Assembly (NCBI RefSeq): GCF_947492365.1
Contig: NZ_CANLMB010000001.1
Location: 1,412,874 to 1,476,873 of the forward strand
Reading direction: 5' to 3'
Length of the DNA: 64,000 nucleotides
From: an uncultured Erythrobacter sp.
GTDB taxonomy: Bacteria > Pseudomonadota > Alphaproteobacteria > Sphingomonadales > Sphingomonadaceae
Part shown: positions 53,501 to 63,718 of the stretch, piece after piece
Numbering within the stretch: position 1 is the first letter of the stretch
Layout of the letters: each line of letters opens with the position of its first letter
Notes under the pieces: generated by a model
Databases searched by the model: none
Seen by the model: only the letters and a program-made list of their open reading frames with translations
What the model was told of the DNA's origin: nothing
Program-made: the position numbers and the translations under genes

Positions 53501-54556
53501 ATGGGAGCTGACGCGACAATTGTTCTGGGTATCGAATCCAGCTGCGACGAAACCGCCGTGGCGCTGGTGACGGCGGACCGGCGGATTCTGGCCGAGCGGA
53601 TTGCGAGTCAGGATGCCGAGCATGCGCCCTATGGCGGCGTGGTCCCCGAAATCGCCGCGCGCGCGCATGCAGAACGGCTTGCTCCGATGATCGAAGCGGT
53701 GCTGGGCGATGCGGGCATGGCGCTGGACGAAGTGGACGCGATTGCTGCCACTGCCGGACCGGGTCTGATCGGAGGGGTGATGGTGGGACTCGTCAGCGGC
53801 AAGGCGCTGGCAATGGCAGCGGACAAGCCTCTGATCGCGGTCAATCACCTGGAGGGCCACGCGCTCTCGCCGCGCCTTGCAGACGAAGCTCTGGGTTTTC
53901 CTTATCTGTTGCTGCTTGTGTCGGGCGGCCATTGCCAGATCCTCGCGGTCGAGGGCGTCGGCGAATATCGCCGCCTTGCGACCACGATTGACGATGCGCT
54001 GGGTGAGGCTTTCGACAAGACCGCCAAGATCCTCGCCCTCGGCTATCCCGGCGGGCCTGCGGTCGAGAAATTGGCGCGCGAGGGCGATGCCAAAGCCGTC
54101 CCGCTCCCCCGTCCGCTCAAAGGATCAAAGGAACCGCATTTCAGCTTTGCCGGACTCAAGAGCGCCGTGCTGCGCGCGCACGAAAGCGGCGAACACAAGC
54201 CCGAAGACATTGCCGCGAGCTTCCAGCAGGCCGCCGTCGACTGCCTGACCGACCGGCTTGAGAAAGCTTTGCGAGAAGCCGGCCCCTTCCCCGCGCTCGT
54301 TGTCGCCGGCGGAGTTGCTGCCAACCAGACAGTGCGCGGCGCGTTGGAAGCGCTGGCCGCACGCCACGACATGCGCTTCACCGCTCCGCCGCTTTCGCTT
54401 TGCACCGACAATGGCGCTATGATCGCATGGGCGGGCTGCGAGCGCCTGGCGCTGGAGCCGGAATTTGCGGGCGATCCGCTCGATTTCAAAGCGCGGCCCC
54501 GCTGGCCGCTGGACCCGCAGGCAGAGGCCGTGCGCGGCGCCGGAGTGAAAGCATGA
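53501..54556 (+). CDS. tsaD: tRNA N6-adenosine threonylcarbamoyltransferase
   Basis: 351 residues. Makes t6A37 in ANN-decoding tRNAs together with TsaB/TsaE using TsaC-made threonylcarbamoyl-AMP. Visible are the ASKHA start [13 protein letters not shown], metal-binding histidines in [19 protein letters not shown], and [10 protein letters not shown] and [12 protein letters not shown] near the C-terminus. It overlaps gpsA by 4 bp, an arrangement common in alphaproteobacteria. Confidence 0.97.
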   Translation: MGADATIVLGIESSCDETAVALVTADRRILAERIASQDAEHAPYGGVVPEIAARAHAERLAPMIEAVLGDAGMALDEVDAIAATAGPGLIGGVMVGLVSGKALAMAADKPLIAVNHLEGHALSPRLADEALGFPYLLLLVSGGHCQILAVEGVGEYRRLATTIDDALGEAFDKTAKILALGYPGGPAVEKLAREGDAKAVPLPRPLKGSKEPHFSFAGLKSAVLRAHESGEHKPEDIAASFQQAAVDCLTDRLEKALREAGPFPALVVAGGVAANQTVRGALEALAARHDMRFTAPPLSLCTDNGAMIAWAGCERLALEPEFAGDPLDFKARPRWPLDPQAEAVRGAGVKA

Positions 54557-55560
54557 GTGAAACTGTAGGCGTTATCGGAGCAGGTGCGTGGGGCACAGCG
54601 CTCGCGCAAATGCTCGCCAGCGACGGGCGCGAAGTGGTCCTGTGGGCGTTCGAACCCGAAGTGGTCGAGGCGATCAACAGCACGCAGCGCAATCCGCAAT
54701 ATCTGCCCAGCGCCGAGCTTGCCCGCAATATCCGCGCGACCGGCGATCTAGGCGAATTTGCGGGTCTCGACACGGTTCTCGCCGTCACTCCCGCACAGGT
54801 CCTCGGCAAAGTGCTGTCCGGCCTTTCCAAGCCTCCGCGCGATCTGGTCCTGTGCTCCAAAGGGATCGAGGCTGGCACTGGTCGGCTGATGAACGACGTT
54901 GCACGCGATGCTTCGCCGGGTTCGGCGATAGCAGTCCTTTCCGGGCCGACATTCGCGCATGAAGTCGCAGGAGGCCTGCCCACCGCAGTGACGCTCGCTT
55001 GCGAAGGCGGGCGCGACCAGTGGAAGCGGCTCTCTCCCGCCATCGCGCGGCCCGCTTTCCGCCCCTATTATTCCGACGATGTGACCGGCGCGGAGATCGG
55101 CGGTTCGATCAAGAACGTCCTCGCCATTGCTTGCGGCGTGGTCGACGGGCTGGCGCTGGGCCAGAATGCTCGCGCCGCCCTGATCGCACGCGGCTATGCC
55201 GAGATGCTGCGCTTTGGCGAGGCGCTGGGTGCGCAGGCGGAGACGCTGAGCGGGCTGTGCGGATTGGGCGATCTGGTGCTCACCTGCTCATCCACCTCCA
55301 GCCGCAATTTCTCGCTTGGCAAGGCACTAGGCGAAGGCAAGACAGCGGCTGAATTGATGGCCGACCGCACGACGGTGGCGGAGGGTGCGCACACCGCGCC
55401 CGTGCTCGCGCAATTGGCGCAGGAACGCGGGATTGCGATGCCTATCGTCACCGCTGTCAACGCGATTTTGGACGGTGAAGCGCCGCATCAGGTGGTGGCG
55501 CAATTGCTCGCCCGCCCTCTCACCGCTGAACAGTCCAGCGACCAGCCGGACATCTCGTGA
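54553..55560 (+). CDS. gpsA: Glycerol-3-phosphate dehydrogenase [NAD(P)+]
   Basis: 335 residues. Reduces dihydroxyacetone phosphate to sn-glycerol-3-phosphate for phospholipid synthesis. The dinucleotide motif [38 protein letters not shown], catalytic Lys in [13 protein letters not shown] and [13 protein letters not shown] are present. It starts inside the tsaD stop (ATGA) and its TGA overlaps the flippase GTG. Confidence 0.97.
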   Translation: MSETVGVIGAGAWGTALAQMLASDGREVVLWAFEPEVVEAINSTQRNPQYLPSAELARNIRATGDLGEFAGLDTVLAVTPAQVLGKVLSGLSKPPRDLVLCSKGIEAGTGRLMNDVARDASPGSAIAVLSGPTFAHEVAGGLPTAVTLACEGGRDQWKRLSPAIARPAFRPYYSDDVTGAEIGGSIKNVLAIACGVVDGLALGQNARAALIARGYAEMLRFGEALGAQAETLSGLCGLGDLVLTCSSTSSRNFSLGKALGEGKTAAELMADRTTVAEGAHTAPVLAQLAQERGIAMPIVTAVNAILDGEAPHQVVAQLLARPLTAEQSSDQPDIS

Positions 55561-57143
55561 GCGCTGGCGAAACCACTCCCTCCGGCCAGTCTGAGCCGGC
55601 ACTCGACCCTGCAAAGGGCGGCGATGACATGGCGACGCTCGCCAAGGGCGGCCGGACCAACACGCTTGGCTTTATCCTTCGGCTGCTCGGCGGCCTGCCC
55701 TTCCTGTTCATCGGTTTCCGCTTTTACGGCGTCGATGAAATGGGACGTTTTGCCGCAGCCTTTGTAGTTATCGAGATTTTCGCGCTGATCTGCGCGCTGG
55801 GTGAAAAGCGCGGACTGGCGCAGCGGCTGAGTGAAGGGGTAGAAAGCCACGAGGACAGCGCCACCAATCTCGTCTTTGACGGGATGCTGACATCGATGGT
55901 CTTTTCGGTTGCGGTCTGCGCCGTGTTGATATTGCTGCCGTGGATCATCTTCCCCAGCGGCACCAATTCCGATTTTGACATGTGGATGATCGCGGCGATC
56001 CCGGCGATTGCGCTGACCGAGATCCTGCTCGCCGCGCAGGCCTATCGCTATGATATCGCGACCACAGTGCGCGCGCGGGCAGTGGTCGAGCCGTGGACGA
56101 AATCGATCCTTGTCGCGGTGCTGTTTTACATACCAGCACTCGCAGCAGGCGGCATCGCAATCGCCTTCCTCGCCGCGACCTATGCCGCGCTTTTCACCGC
56201 GCTCTATTCGTTCCTGAAGACCTACGGCCTGCCCAAGGCCTGGCGTCCGCGCCCGCGCTATCTGTCCAAGATGACGGCGCGCGCGCTGCCACTGGTCGGG
56301 GCGGATGTGATCGAGCGCGGCACGCGCCTGCTTGATGTGTTCCTGCTCGGCCAGTTCACGTCTGCGGGCACGGTCGGCATCTATTGGTTCGCCAAGGAAG
56401 TGGTGAGCCTGCCGCAAAAACTCAAAACCAGCTTCGAACCAATCCTTGCGCCTGTCATCACCAAGAACCTCAAGATCGGCAATCTCGAGGCCATCGCTGC
56501 ACAGGTGCGGCAGGTCGGTTTCTGGATCATCGCCTTGCAGCTGGGCATTGCGCTGATGCTGGCGATACCGGGCGAAGGGGTGATGGGGCTTGGCGGTCCG
56601 GAGATTGTCGGCGGCACCGGCGCGCTGGCGATACTGCTCGCCGCCGAAGTGATTGCGTCGATGGCAGTCGTGTCGGAAAGCGTGCTGGTCTATATCGCGC
56701 GCAAGCGGAACCTCGCGCTCTCGCTCGGCGTTATCACCCTGCAAGGCGCGCTGACGGTCGGCCTGATCCTGCTGGCGAAAGAGCTGAAACTCGACGAAGG
56801 CTTTCAGGCAGCGGGTGCGGCAGGCGCGTTGTTCATTGCGCTCGCGGTTTCGAGTCTGGTCAAGGCCTTGGTGCTCAAAAGGCTGCTCAACGCGCCGGTT
56901 TCCAACTTGCGCTGGGCGCTGGTCTATGCCGCCGCTCCGGCAGTGGTCGTGGGCTTTATCTTCACCGAATACACGCCCGAATGGGTCGAGATCGTTGTCG
57001 GCGGCCCGCTGATCCTTGCGGTCTATCTGTGGGTCATCTGGAAGCGAGGATTCGGAGAAGAAGACAAGGTGCTTTTCCGCAAGAATGCTACCCTGCCCGA
57101 AGAAATTCTCGAAGCTGCCGAGAGCACCGCCAAGCCGCTTTGA
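55557..57143 (+). CDS. Wzx/MVF-type polysaccharide flippase-like membrane protein
   Basis: 528 residues from GTG 55557, about 14 hydrophobic helices after a 35-residue Ser/Gly/Pro-rich cytoplasmic start. The pattern of paired helices with LGEKRGLAQRLSEG, YWFAKEVVSLPQKLKTSFEPILAPVI and internal symmetry fits the MOP superfamily of O-antigen/oligosaccharide flippases. The undecaprenyl-linked cargo is unknown, and no glycosyltransferases are nearby. Coupled to gpsA by a 4-bp overlap. Confidence 0.82.
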   Translation: MSAGETTPSGQSEPALDPAKGGDDMATLAKGGRTNTLGFILRLLGGLPFLFIGFRFYGVDEMGRFAAAFVVIEIFALICALGEKRGLAQRLSEGVESHEDSATNLVFDGMLTSMVFSVAVCAVLILLPWIIFPSGTNSDFDMWMIAAIPAIALTEILLAAQAYRYDIATTVRARAVVEPWTKSILVAVLFYIPALAAGGIAIAFLAATYAALFTALYSFLKTYGLPKAWRPRPRYLSKMTARALPLVGADVIERGTRLLDVFLLGQFTSAGTVGIYWFAKEVVSLPQKLKTSFEPILAPVITKNLKIGNLEAIAAQVRQVGFWIIALQLGIALMLAIPGEGVMGLGGPEIVGGTGALAILLAAEVIASMAVVSESVLVYIARKRNLALSLGVITLQGALTVGLILLAKELKLDEGFQAAGAAGALFIALAVSSLVKALVLKRLLNAPVSNLRWALVYAAAPAVVVGFIFTEYTPEWVEIVVGGPLILAVYLWVIWKRGFGEEDKVLFRKNATLPEEILEAAESTAKPL

Positions 57144-57269
57144 TCGGCAGAAATTCGATGGTTTTGCGGCGCGACCTGCGCCAACATTACACCTCCCTTA
57201 CACCCGCGTTCAGTCGCGATTAACGGCGCGAGCGTGACCCTTTAGGCGGGTCATTTGTGGGGACTGATA

Positions 57270-59030
57270 ATGCGTTTTCGTGCAACGGGACTGAAGCTAA
57301 CCGGCGTGGCTCTTGTGAGCCTTGCGCTGGCAAGTTGTGCCGAACAGGCAGGCCAAGTGGCGAGCACCGGCAATGCGCCGGGTGATGTAGCCTATGCGCC
57401 GCCACCGCCTCCTCCACCGCCGGCACCGCCTCCACCACCGCCGCCGCCTCCGCCTCCATCAGCGGATGCAGATCGATCAATTACCGTGACAGGTTCTCGC
57501 AGAGTGCAGCAGAACCTGGAGAGCTCAGCGCCTGTTGCAGTGATCGGCGGCGAACAACGACGCGTTCGCACCGGAGCCGTGCGAAGTGAAGGCTACATCG
57601 TCCCCCCCGTCGTCGTCCCGACCGATCCGGGCCGCGAGCAATATGACGGCGAGGAAGTCTCGCCGGTCAAGCTCACCAGCGCCGAGCCAGTCAGCACGTT
57701 CAGCGTGGACGTGGATACCGGCGCATACGCCAATACGCGCCGCTTTCTCTCTCAAGGCATGACACCTCCGCAGGCCGCCGTGCGGACCGAGGAGATGATC
57801 AACTATTTCCGCTATGATTATGACCGCCCGACAAGCCGCGATGTGCCCTTCAGCGTCACCACCGATGTTGCGCGCACGCCGTGGAACGAGAACACCTATC
57901 TGATGCGGATCGGCCTTCGCGGCTATGACATCGAGCGTTCCGAACGCCCGCCTGCGAACCTTGTCTTCCTGATGGATGTATCGGGGTCGATGAACAGTCA
58001 GGACAAGCTGCCGCTGGTCAAAACCGCGCTTTCGGGTCTGGCCGGAGAGCTGGGCGAGCAGGACCGCGTTTCGATCGTCGTCTATGCCGGGGCCGCTGGC
58101 CTTGTGCTCGAGCCGACCAATGACACACGCGCCATCCGCCGCGCTCTCAACGAACTTTCGGCAGGCGGATCGACCGCTGGCGGGGCAGGCATCCAGCTCG
58201 CCTACAACATCGCCGAGGACAACTTTATCGAGGGCGGCGTCAACCGCGTGATCCTTGCCACCGATGGCGATTTCAATGTCGGCGTGTCGGACCGCGATGC
58301 GCTGATCGAGATGATCGAGAGCTACCGCGACCGCGACATCACGCTGACCACGCTCGGCTTTGGTCAGGGCAATTACAACGAAGCGATGATGGAGCAGATC
58401 GCCAACAAGGGTAACGGCAATTACGCCTATATCGACAGCGCCCTCGAAGCGAAAAAAGTGCTGGGCGATGAAATGTCCAGCACGCTCTTCACCATCGCCA
58501 AGGACGTAAAAATCCAGGTCGAGTTCAACCCTGCGGTCATCAGCCAGTACCGCCTTGTCGGATATGAAAACCGCGCTTTGCGTGAGGAAGATTTCGACAA
58601 TGACGCGGTCGATGCCGGCGATATCGGCGCGGGCCATCAGGTCACGGCGATTTACGAAGTCGTCCCCGCTGGCACACGCGGCTGGATCGCGCCGCGCCGC
58701 TATAATGACCAGCCTTCGGGCGAAGCCATGCGCCGCGTGGCCGAGGCTGCGCATATCAAGCTGCGCTTCAAGCTCCCCGATGGAGACACATCGCGCCTGA
58801 TCGACACCGTGGTCACAAGCGACCAGTTCGCCCGCGCCCGTGCTCCTCGCGGTGACTTCGCCTTCGCCGCCTCAGTCGCGGCCTTCGGACAGCTGCTGCG
58901 CGGAGACGAGCTGATGATGGGCTTTACTCACGAAGATGTGGGCGAGCTTGCCGGACGCCAGACCAACTTCCTGCGGCAAGAATTTCTTGAGCTCAACGAG
59001 GTCGCCGGGGCCATGCGCGGCGGCGGCTGA
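57270..59030 (+). CDS. YfbK-like VWA-domain lipoprotein with a TonB-box/plug-like insert
   Basis: 586 residues. Lipobox LASC (about 20-23), then a Pro-rich stretch (about 45-65) and the segment SITVTGSRRVQQNLESSAPV (about 69-88), which reads like the start of a TonB-receptor plug. A YfbK N-terminal domain follows (SPVKLTSAEPVSTFSVDVDTGAYANTRR, residues ~132-159), then a von Willebrand factor A domain with intact MIDAS (DVSGSMNSQ, Thr in TNDT/SAGGSTAGGAG, ATDGDFNVG) and a C-terminal beta region. MIDAS VWA domains bind metal-dependent protein partners. I chose ATG 57270 with GGGGA upstream. Role unknown. Confidence 0.87.
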   Translation: MRFRATGLKLTGVALVSLALASCAEQAGQVASTGNAPGDVAYAPPPPPPPPAPPPPPPPPPPPSADADRSITVTGSRRVQQNLESSAPVAVIGGEQRRVRTGAVRSEGYIVPPVVVPTDPGREQYDGEEVSPVKLTSAEPVSTFSVDVDTGAYANTRRFLSQGMTPPQAAVRTEEMINYFRYDYDRPTSRDVPFSVTTDVARTPWNENTYLMRIGLRGYDIERSERPPANLVFLMDVSGSMNSQDKLPLVKTALSGLAGELGEQDRVSIVVYAGAAGLVLEPTNDTRAIRRALNELSAGGSTAGGAGIQLAYNIAEDNFIEGGVNRVILATDGDFNVGVSDRDALIEMIESYRDRDITLTTLGFGQGNYNEAMMEQIANKGNGNYAYIDSALEAKKVLGDEMSSTLFTIAKDVKIQVEFNPAVISQYRLVGYENRALREEDFDNDAVDAGDIGAGHQVTAIYEVVPAGTRGWIAPRRYNDQPSGEAMRRVAEAAHIKLRFKLPDGDTSRLIDTVVTSDQFARARAPRGDFAFAASVAAFGQLLRGDELMMGFTHEDVGELAGRQTNFLRQEFLELNEVAGAMRGGG

Positions 59031-59047
59031 GTTCTCAAACGACACAA

Positions 59048-59079
59048 CGCGCCGCTCGGGGGAATGGGTGAGCGGCGCG
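59048..59079 (+). terminator. Hairpin after the VWA gene (first of two)
   Basis: CGCGCCGCTC and GAGCGGCGCG form a perfect 10-bp stem with a 12-nt loop, 18 bp past the stop codon. No T run follows directly; a second hairpin lies 8 bp on. Confidence 0.55.
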
Positions 59080-59086
59080 CCTCCTG

Positions 59087-59124
59087 ACGGCCGGGACCTT
59101 GGAGACAGGGTTCCGGCCGTTTCG
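59087..59124 (+). terminator. Second hairpin with short T run after the VWA gene
   Basis: ACGGCCGG and CCGGCCGT pair over 8 bp (9 with the flanking A/T) around an 18-nt loop, followed by TTTCGATTT. Together with the preceding hairpin it probably ends the VWA transcript. Confidence 0.6.
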
Positions 59125-59189
59125 ATTTGCGGCTCCGGTCAGCGCTGCTAAAGGCTCGACAAATTTGATGGATTTGCAGGAGCATTTCG

Positions 59190-59711
59190 ATGACGCCCGA
59201 ACAGACACAACTCGCCATCTTCTTCGCGATCGGCTTCGTGCTGCTCGCGCTGGCGATTTGGATTGCCTTGCGCGCCAATCGCAAGACCAACATCATTGTC
59301 GATGACAGCGAACCGCTGGGCAAGGACGTGCTCGACGAAGGCGCCGCGCGGGCCGCGCGCAATCAGGCGCTGATCGACTCGCAGGCCGCCGTCGAAGTGG
59401 CAAGCACGCCAATCCCGGACGCTCCCGAGCCGGAACCTGTAGCCGCGCCAATACCTGCCTCCACAGCGTCAGCCGATGACTTGCGGATGATCAAAGGCCT
59501 CGGCCCCAAGATCGTGACCATCCTAGCCGAGCAGGGTGTCACCAGCTTTGCCCAGATCGCGGCATGGACCGACGCCGATATCGAGCGCGTGGATGCAACT
59601 CTGGGCCGCTTCGCCGGACGCATCACCCGCGATCAATGGGTCGAACAGGCCAAGTTTCTCGCGCAAGGCGACCAGACCGGCTTCTCCGAGAAATTCGGCC
59701 AGAACGGCTGA
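59190..59711 (+). CDS. Membrane-anchored helix-hairpin-helix protein
   Basis: 173 residues. One N-terminal transmembrane helix (about 8-28), a flexible Ala/Pro/Glu linker (about 65-95) and a C-terminal domain DDLRMIKGLGPKIVTILAEQ (helix-hairpin-helix with GLGPK) continuing to RITRDQWVEQAKFLAQG. The same HhH module occurs fused to other envelope and ribosomal-like proteins in alphaproteobacteria. DNA or protein binding is possible, but the function is unknown. AGGAG precedes the ATG. Confidence 0.75.
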   Translation: MTPEQTQLAIFFAIGFVLLALAIWIALRANRKTNIIVDDSEPLGKDVLDEGAARAARNQALIDSQAAVEVASTPIPDAPEPEPVAAPIPASTASADDLRMIKGLGPKIVTILAEQGVTSFAQIAAWTDADIERVDATLGRFAGRITRDQWVEQAKFLAQGDQTGFSEKFGQNG

Positions 59712-59802
59712 GGCAGCTTAAGCAAAAATCACCCTGATTGCGCTTGCGACGGCCCGCCAAGCCTGCGAAAGCGGATGGGCAAACAAGTTTCAGGAGTAAC
59801 CA

Positions 59803-61020
59803 TTGCACGCCCCCCCTTCACCCGAGCTCGCCAATGCCGGTATCGTCCCGTTCAACTGGGATGATCCTTTCGATCTCGAAACGCAGCTGACCGAAGACGA
59901 GCGGATGATCCGCGACGCCGCGCATGGCTTTGCGCAGAGCGAGTTGCAGCCGCGTGTGATCGAGGCATTTCGCAACGAAGCAGTGGTGCCTGAACTCTTC
60001 TCTCTGATGGGGCGAGCGGGCTTGCTGGGCGCGACAATTCCAGAAGAGTATGGAGGCGCGAGCGCAGGCTATGTCGCCTACGGTCTGATCGCGCGCGAGA
60101 TCGAACGCGTCGACAGCGGCTACCGCTCGATGGCCTCCGTCCAGTCGAGCCTCGTCATGCACCCGATCTACACTTACGGTTCGGAAGAGCAGCGGCGCAA
60201 ATACCTCCCCGGTCTCGCATCAGGTGAGTTGATCGGTTGCTTCGGCCTGACCGAACCCGATGCAGGCTCCGACCCGGCGGGCATGAAGACCTACGCCAAA
60301 AAAGACGGCGACGGCTATTCGATCTCCGGCGCGAAGACGTGGATTTCCAACTCACCCTTCGCCGATGTTTTCGTCGTCTGGGCGAAGTCAGAAGAACATG
60401 GCGGCGGCATTCGCGGCTTCATCCTTGAAAAGGGAATGGAGGGGCTTTCGGCACCCAAGATCGAAGGCAAGATTTCGCTGCGCGCTTCGCCCACCGGCAT
60501 GATCATGATGGACGAGGTGAAGCTGCCCGCAGACGCACTGCTGCCCAATGTGCAAGGCCTGAAAGGTCCATTCGGTTGTCTCAACCGCGCGCGTTACGGC
60601 ATCAGCTGGGGCGCTCTCGGTGCTGCCGAATTCTGCATGCACGCCGCGCGCCAATACGGCCTCGACCGCAAGCAGTTCGACCGTCCGCTCGCCGCGACGC
60701 AGCTCTATCAAAAGAAGCTCGCCGACATGCTCACCGATATCGCGCTGGGCCTGCAAGCCTCCCTGCGCGTCGGACGTCTGATGGATGAGGGGCGCTTCAG
60801 CCCCGACATGATTTCGGTCGTGAAGCGCAACAATGTCGGCAAGGCTTTGGACATTGCCCGTCAGGCGCGCGACATGCATGGCGGCAACGGTATCAGCGAG
60901 GAATATCAGGTCATCCGCCACGCGGTGAACCTCGAAACGGTCAACACCTATGAGGGCACGCATGATGTCCACGCGCTGATCCTCGGCCGTGCGATCACGG
61001 GCATTGCGGCCTTTGCGTAA
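59803..61020 (+). CDS. gcdH: Glutaryl-CoA dehydrogenase
   Basis: 405 residues from TTG 59803 with CAGGAG just upstream. FAD enzyme that oxidises and decarboxylates glutaryl-CoA to crotonyl-CoA in lysine/tryptophan breakdown. Acyl-CoA dehydrogenase hallmarks are [30 protein letters not shown] and the catalytic Glu in [19 protein letters not shown] at the C-terminus. The Arg in [13 protein letters not shown] and the [18 protein letters not shown] block fit the glutaryl-CoA branch rather than fatty acyl-CoA dehydrogenases. Confidence 0.93.
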   Translation: MHAPPSPELANAGIVPFNWDDPFDLETQLTEDERMIRDAAHGFAQSELQPRVIEAFRNEAVVPELFSLMGRAGLLGATIPEEYGGASAGYVAYGLIAREIERVDSGYRSMASVQSSLVMHPIYTYGSEEQRRKYLPGLASGELIGCFGLTEPDAGSDPAGMKTYAKKDGDGYSISGAKTWISNSPFADVFVVWAKSEEHGGGIRGFILEKGMEGLSAPKIEGKISLRASPTGMIMMDEVKLPADALLPNVQGLKGPFGCLNRARYGISWGALGAAEFCMHAARQYGLDRKQFDRPLAATQLYQKKLADMLTDIALGLQASLRVGRLMDEGRFSPDMISVVKRNNVGKALDIARQARDMHGGNGISEEYQVIRHAVNLETVNTYEGTHDVHALILGRAITGIAAFA

Positions 61021-61030
61021 CTCAGAATAT

Positions 61031-61132
61031 CGTCATCGCGAGCGACTGAAAGGAGCGCGGCGATCCATGGCCCAAGCGGCTCTGAAAGCTCAGACAATGG
61101 ATTGCCGCGCGGCGTCGCCGCTCGCAATGACG
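61031..61132. repeat. Dispersed hairpin repeat, copy 3
   Basis: Opens CGTCATCGCGAGCGACTGAA, contains CGGCGATCCATGGCCCAAGC and CAATGGATTGCCGCGCGG and closes CGCTCGCAATGACG. Its outer ends and inner arms match copies at 14813 and 24203. It lies 10 bp after gcdH and 180 bp before maiA. Confidence 0.88.
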
Positions 61133-61311
61133 ATGGGACCAAGGGTGTCCTACATGCAGCTTGTGTGGCATAGCATTTGGATGACGTTCACTGCGAAAAC
61201 GACTGGATTTGCTCATTTTTCGGGGCAATCCGCGCAGCGCATTGTTTTTCACCTGGACCGTGTAACATCCGGTCCATGTTACGGCGTATCATGGGGTCAG
61301 GAGGCGCGCGC

Positions 61312-61959
61312 ATGATCCTGCACGGCTACTACCGCAGCTCCACCAGCTACCGCTTGCGCATCGCGCTGGAGCTGAAGGGCCTGGACTACGAACAGGCGCC
61401 GGTGAACCTGCTCGAAAGCGCGCAAAAGGGTGAGGCCTTCACCAGCCGCAACCCCTTCGCCTCGGTCCCGATGCTGGAAGCGGGTGGCCGCGACCGCGCG
61501 CAATCGATGGCGATGATCGAGTGGCTCGACGAGGCCTATCCCGACAACCCCCTGATGCCCGCCGATATCGAGCAACGCTACACCGCGCGCGAGCTGACCT
61601 ATGCGATTGCGACCGAGCTGCACGCGCCGCTCAACCTGCCGGTGCTCAAATACCTCAAAGACCCGCTGGGCCATTCGCAGGACGAGATCGACATCTGGTA
61701 CCGCCACTGGCTCGCGCGCACGCTCGATCCGGTCGAGGCGCGGCTGGCGCAGATCGGAACGGGAGACTTCCTGTTCGATACGCCCGGCCTGTTTGAAGCC
61801 GTGCTGATCCCGCAGCTCTACAACGCTCGCCGGTTCCGGTTCGACCTGAGCCAGCATCCTCACATGACGCGCATCGAGGCAGCCTGCAACGCGCTCGCCC
61901 CGTTCCAGCGCGCGCATCCAGACAACCAACCAGACAATCCTGAGAGGTCAAACCCATGA
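61312..61959 (+). CDS. maiA: Maleylacetoacetate isomerase (zeta-class GST)
   Basis: 215 residues starting MILHGYYRSSTSYRLRIALE. The SSTSYRLR motif carries the glutathione-activating Ser of zeta GSTs, which isomerise maleylacetoacetate to fumarylacetoacetate in tyrosine/homogentisate breakdown. NPFASVPMLEAG and SMAMIEWLDEAYP form the thioredoxin-like G-site. AGGAGG lies before the ATG at 61312. Overlaps fah by 4 bp. hppD and hmgA are not in the window. Confidence 0.93.
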   Translation: MILHGYYRSSTSYRLRIALELKGLDYEQAPVNLLESAQKGEAFTSRNPFASVPMLEAGGRDRAQSMAMIEWLDEAYPDNPLMPADIEQRYTARELTYAIATELHAPLNLPVLKYLKDPLGHSQDEIDIWYRHWLARTLDPVEARLAQIGTGDFLFDTPGLFEAVLIPQLYNARRFRFDLSQHPHMTRIEAACNALAPFQRAHPDNQPDNPERSNP

Positions 61960-62966
61960 AGCTAGCCACCCTCAATGACGGCACCCGCGACGGCCAGCTC
62001 GTCGTCGTCTCCAAAGACCTCACCCGCTACTGCGCGGCGACCAACATCGCGCCGACTATGCAGGCTGCGCTTGACGATTGGGACCGGATCGCGCCCGAGC
62101 TGGAAGTGCTGGCACGCGACGTGGATCACGAGACGGTGCCGTGCGAACGCTTCCACGAACGCGAGGCGCACTCGCCGCTGCCGCGCGCCTATCAATGGGC
62201 TGACGGCTCTGCTTACATCAACCATGTCGAGCTGGTCCGCAAAGCGCGCGATGCCGCTGTGCCGGACAGCTTCTATCACGATCCGCTGATGTATCAGGGC
62301 GGCAGTGACACCTTCCTGCCCCCGCGCGCCGACATCCCGTTGGGCGACACCGCATGGGGCTGCGACATGGAAGGCGAAGTCGCGGTCATCACCGACGATG
62401 TGCCGATGGGCGTCAGCGCCGAAGACGCAGCGGGCCACATCAAGCTCGTTATGCTGGTCAATGACGTCAGCCTGCGCGGTCTGATCCCGGGTGAGCTGGC
62501 CAAGGGCTTCGGCTTCTTCCAGTCCAAGCCTTCCAGCGCCTTCTCACCCGTCGCCGTAACGCCGGACGAGCTGGGCGATGCCTGGAAGGACACGCTGGTC
62601 CACCACGCGCTGATGGTCGACTATAACGGTGAGCCCTTTGGCCGCGCCCGCGTGGAGAAGGACGCGACCTTCAACATGGCGCAGCTCGTCGCGCATGCTG
62701 CCAAGACCCGCAATCTGGGGGCAGGCGCGATCATCGGTTCAGGCACAATCTCGAACAAGGGCGCTGACGGCGGTCCGGGCAAGCCGGTCGCAGACGGAGG
62801 CCTCGGCTATTCCTGCATCGCCGAGATTCGCATGATCGAGACGATCCGCGACGGCAAGCCAAGCACCCGCTTCATGGCGCCCGGCGACACGGTGAAGATC
62901 GAGATGCGCGACGATGACAACCACTCGATCTTCGGCAGCATCGAGCAGACGGTTGTGGGGGTCTAA
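61956..62966 (+). CDS. fahA: Fumarylacetoacetase / FAH-family hydrolase
   Basis: 336 residues, the short bacterial form. Metal-binding acids are visible in [12 protein letters not shown] and [10 protein letters not shown], with [15 protein letters not shown] and GSGTISNKG typical of fumarylacetoacetases that split fumarylacetoacetate to fumarate and acetoacetate. Coupled to maiA, which makes its substrate, so the assignment is firm. Converges with the alternative oxidase gene; the two stop codons overlap by 4 bp. Confidence 0.93.
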   Translation: MKLATLNDGTRDGQLVVVSKDLTRYCAATNIAPTMQAALDDWDRIAPELEVLARDVDHETVPCERFHEREAHSPLPRAYQWADGSAYINHVELVRKARDAAVPDSFYHDPLMYQGGSDTFLPPRADIPLGDTAWGCDMEGEVAVITDDVPMGVSAEDAAGHIKLVMLVNDVSLRGLIPGELAKGFGFFQSKPSSAFSPVAVTPDELGDAWKDTLVHHALMVDYNGEPFGRARVEKDATFNMAQLVAHAAKTRNLGAGAIIGSGTISNKGADGGPGKPVADGGLGYSCIAEIRMIETIRDGKPSTRFMAPGDTVKIEMRDDDNHSIFGSIEQTVVGV

Positions 62967-63628
62967 GCCGCTTTGCGCTGATCCAGCGTGTCGACAAAGC
63001 CGTGGTTCGCGTCGCGGTGCTCGGCCTCGTCGGCGCGCACTGCGATGATGACATCGCGCAGCCGCGCATCCTCGGGCAATTGCCAATAGTCGATGGCGAT
63101 CTGCGGTGCGGGGACGTTCTCGTGCCGCCCCGCATCCACTTCGGCAAGATAGGCGGTGTAGCTGATGACGGCCTCTTCCTCGAAGTAGCCAACAACTCGG
63201 TGCGCTGTGCGCGGCGCGACGAGGTAGAGGAAAAAGTAGAAGTTGTAGAAAACCAGCTGCACCGCGATGATCAGCAGGCGCTCGAACCAGTTGGGCTCTG
63301 CGATCTTGATGAAGGTCATCAGATGCATCCGCTCGTTCTCGGCCTCATCGAGCAAGGTGCGGATCCAGCCTTCGTCATCGCGCATCCGGCGCAGCGCGCT
63401 TAGATGCTGCCACAAGCCGCCGACCATGCCAGGCACAGCCGCCACCGTCTCGAGCACCACCGCACGGTGGCCGTAACGCTTGGCGAACAGGTTGTCGGCG
63501 AAGAAGCGCAGCAGTTTGACGAAGGCGAAAGCGACCTTGTCACTCAGCGTCTGCGGCGCAACATGGCTCTCAAGCTCGATGTCGAGATTGACGGTGCGGA
63601 CCAGCGGGCGGTTGTCGACGTGGTGCAT
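62963..63628 (-). CDS. aox: Alternative oxidase (di-iron ubiquinol oxidase)
   Basis: 221 residues. The four di-iron motifs of AOX are present in order: [12 protein letters not shown] (Glu), [10 protein letters not shown] (Glu, His), [12 protein letters not shown] (Glu) and [13 protein letters not shown] (Glu, His). The hydrophobic membrane-binding helices lie between ([22 protein letters not shown]). The enzyme oxidises ubiquinol directly with oxygen without pumping protons and resists cyanide and nitric oxide. Found in plants and fungi and in scattered alphaproteobacteria. AGAGG precedes the ATG at 63628. No nitric-oxide regulator is beside it. Confidence 0.95.
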   Translation of the reverse strand: MHHVDNRPLVRTVNLDIELESHVAPQTLSDKVAFAFVKLLRFFADNLFAKRYGHRAVVLETVAAVPGMVGGLWQHLSALRRMRDDEGWIRTLLDEAENERMHLMTFIKIAEPNWFERLLIIAVQLVFYNFYFFLYLVAPRTAHRVVGYFEEEAVISYTAYLAEVDAGRHENVPAPQIAIDYWQLPEDARLRDVIIAVRADEAEHRDANHGFVDTLDQRKAA

Positions 63629-63718
63629 TCGGGGCCTCTTCTTCTGCCCCCAGATAGCGCCTCCGCCCGCGCATTACCCGCGAAAGCGCGGCACTATCTG
63701 TTCGCTTTTATGCAACTC

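Noticed and set aside
57405..57460. CCGCC-rich microrepeat
   Set aside because: It is simply the in-frame polyproline stretch of the VWA lipoprotein, not a separate repeat element.
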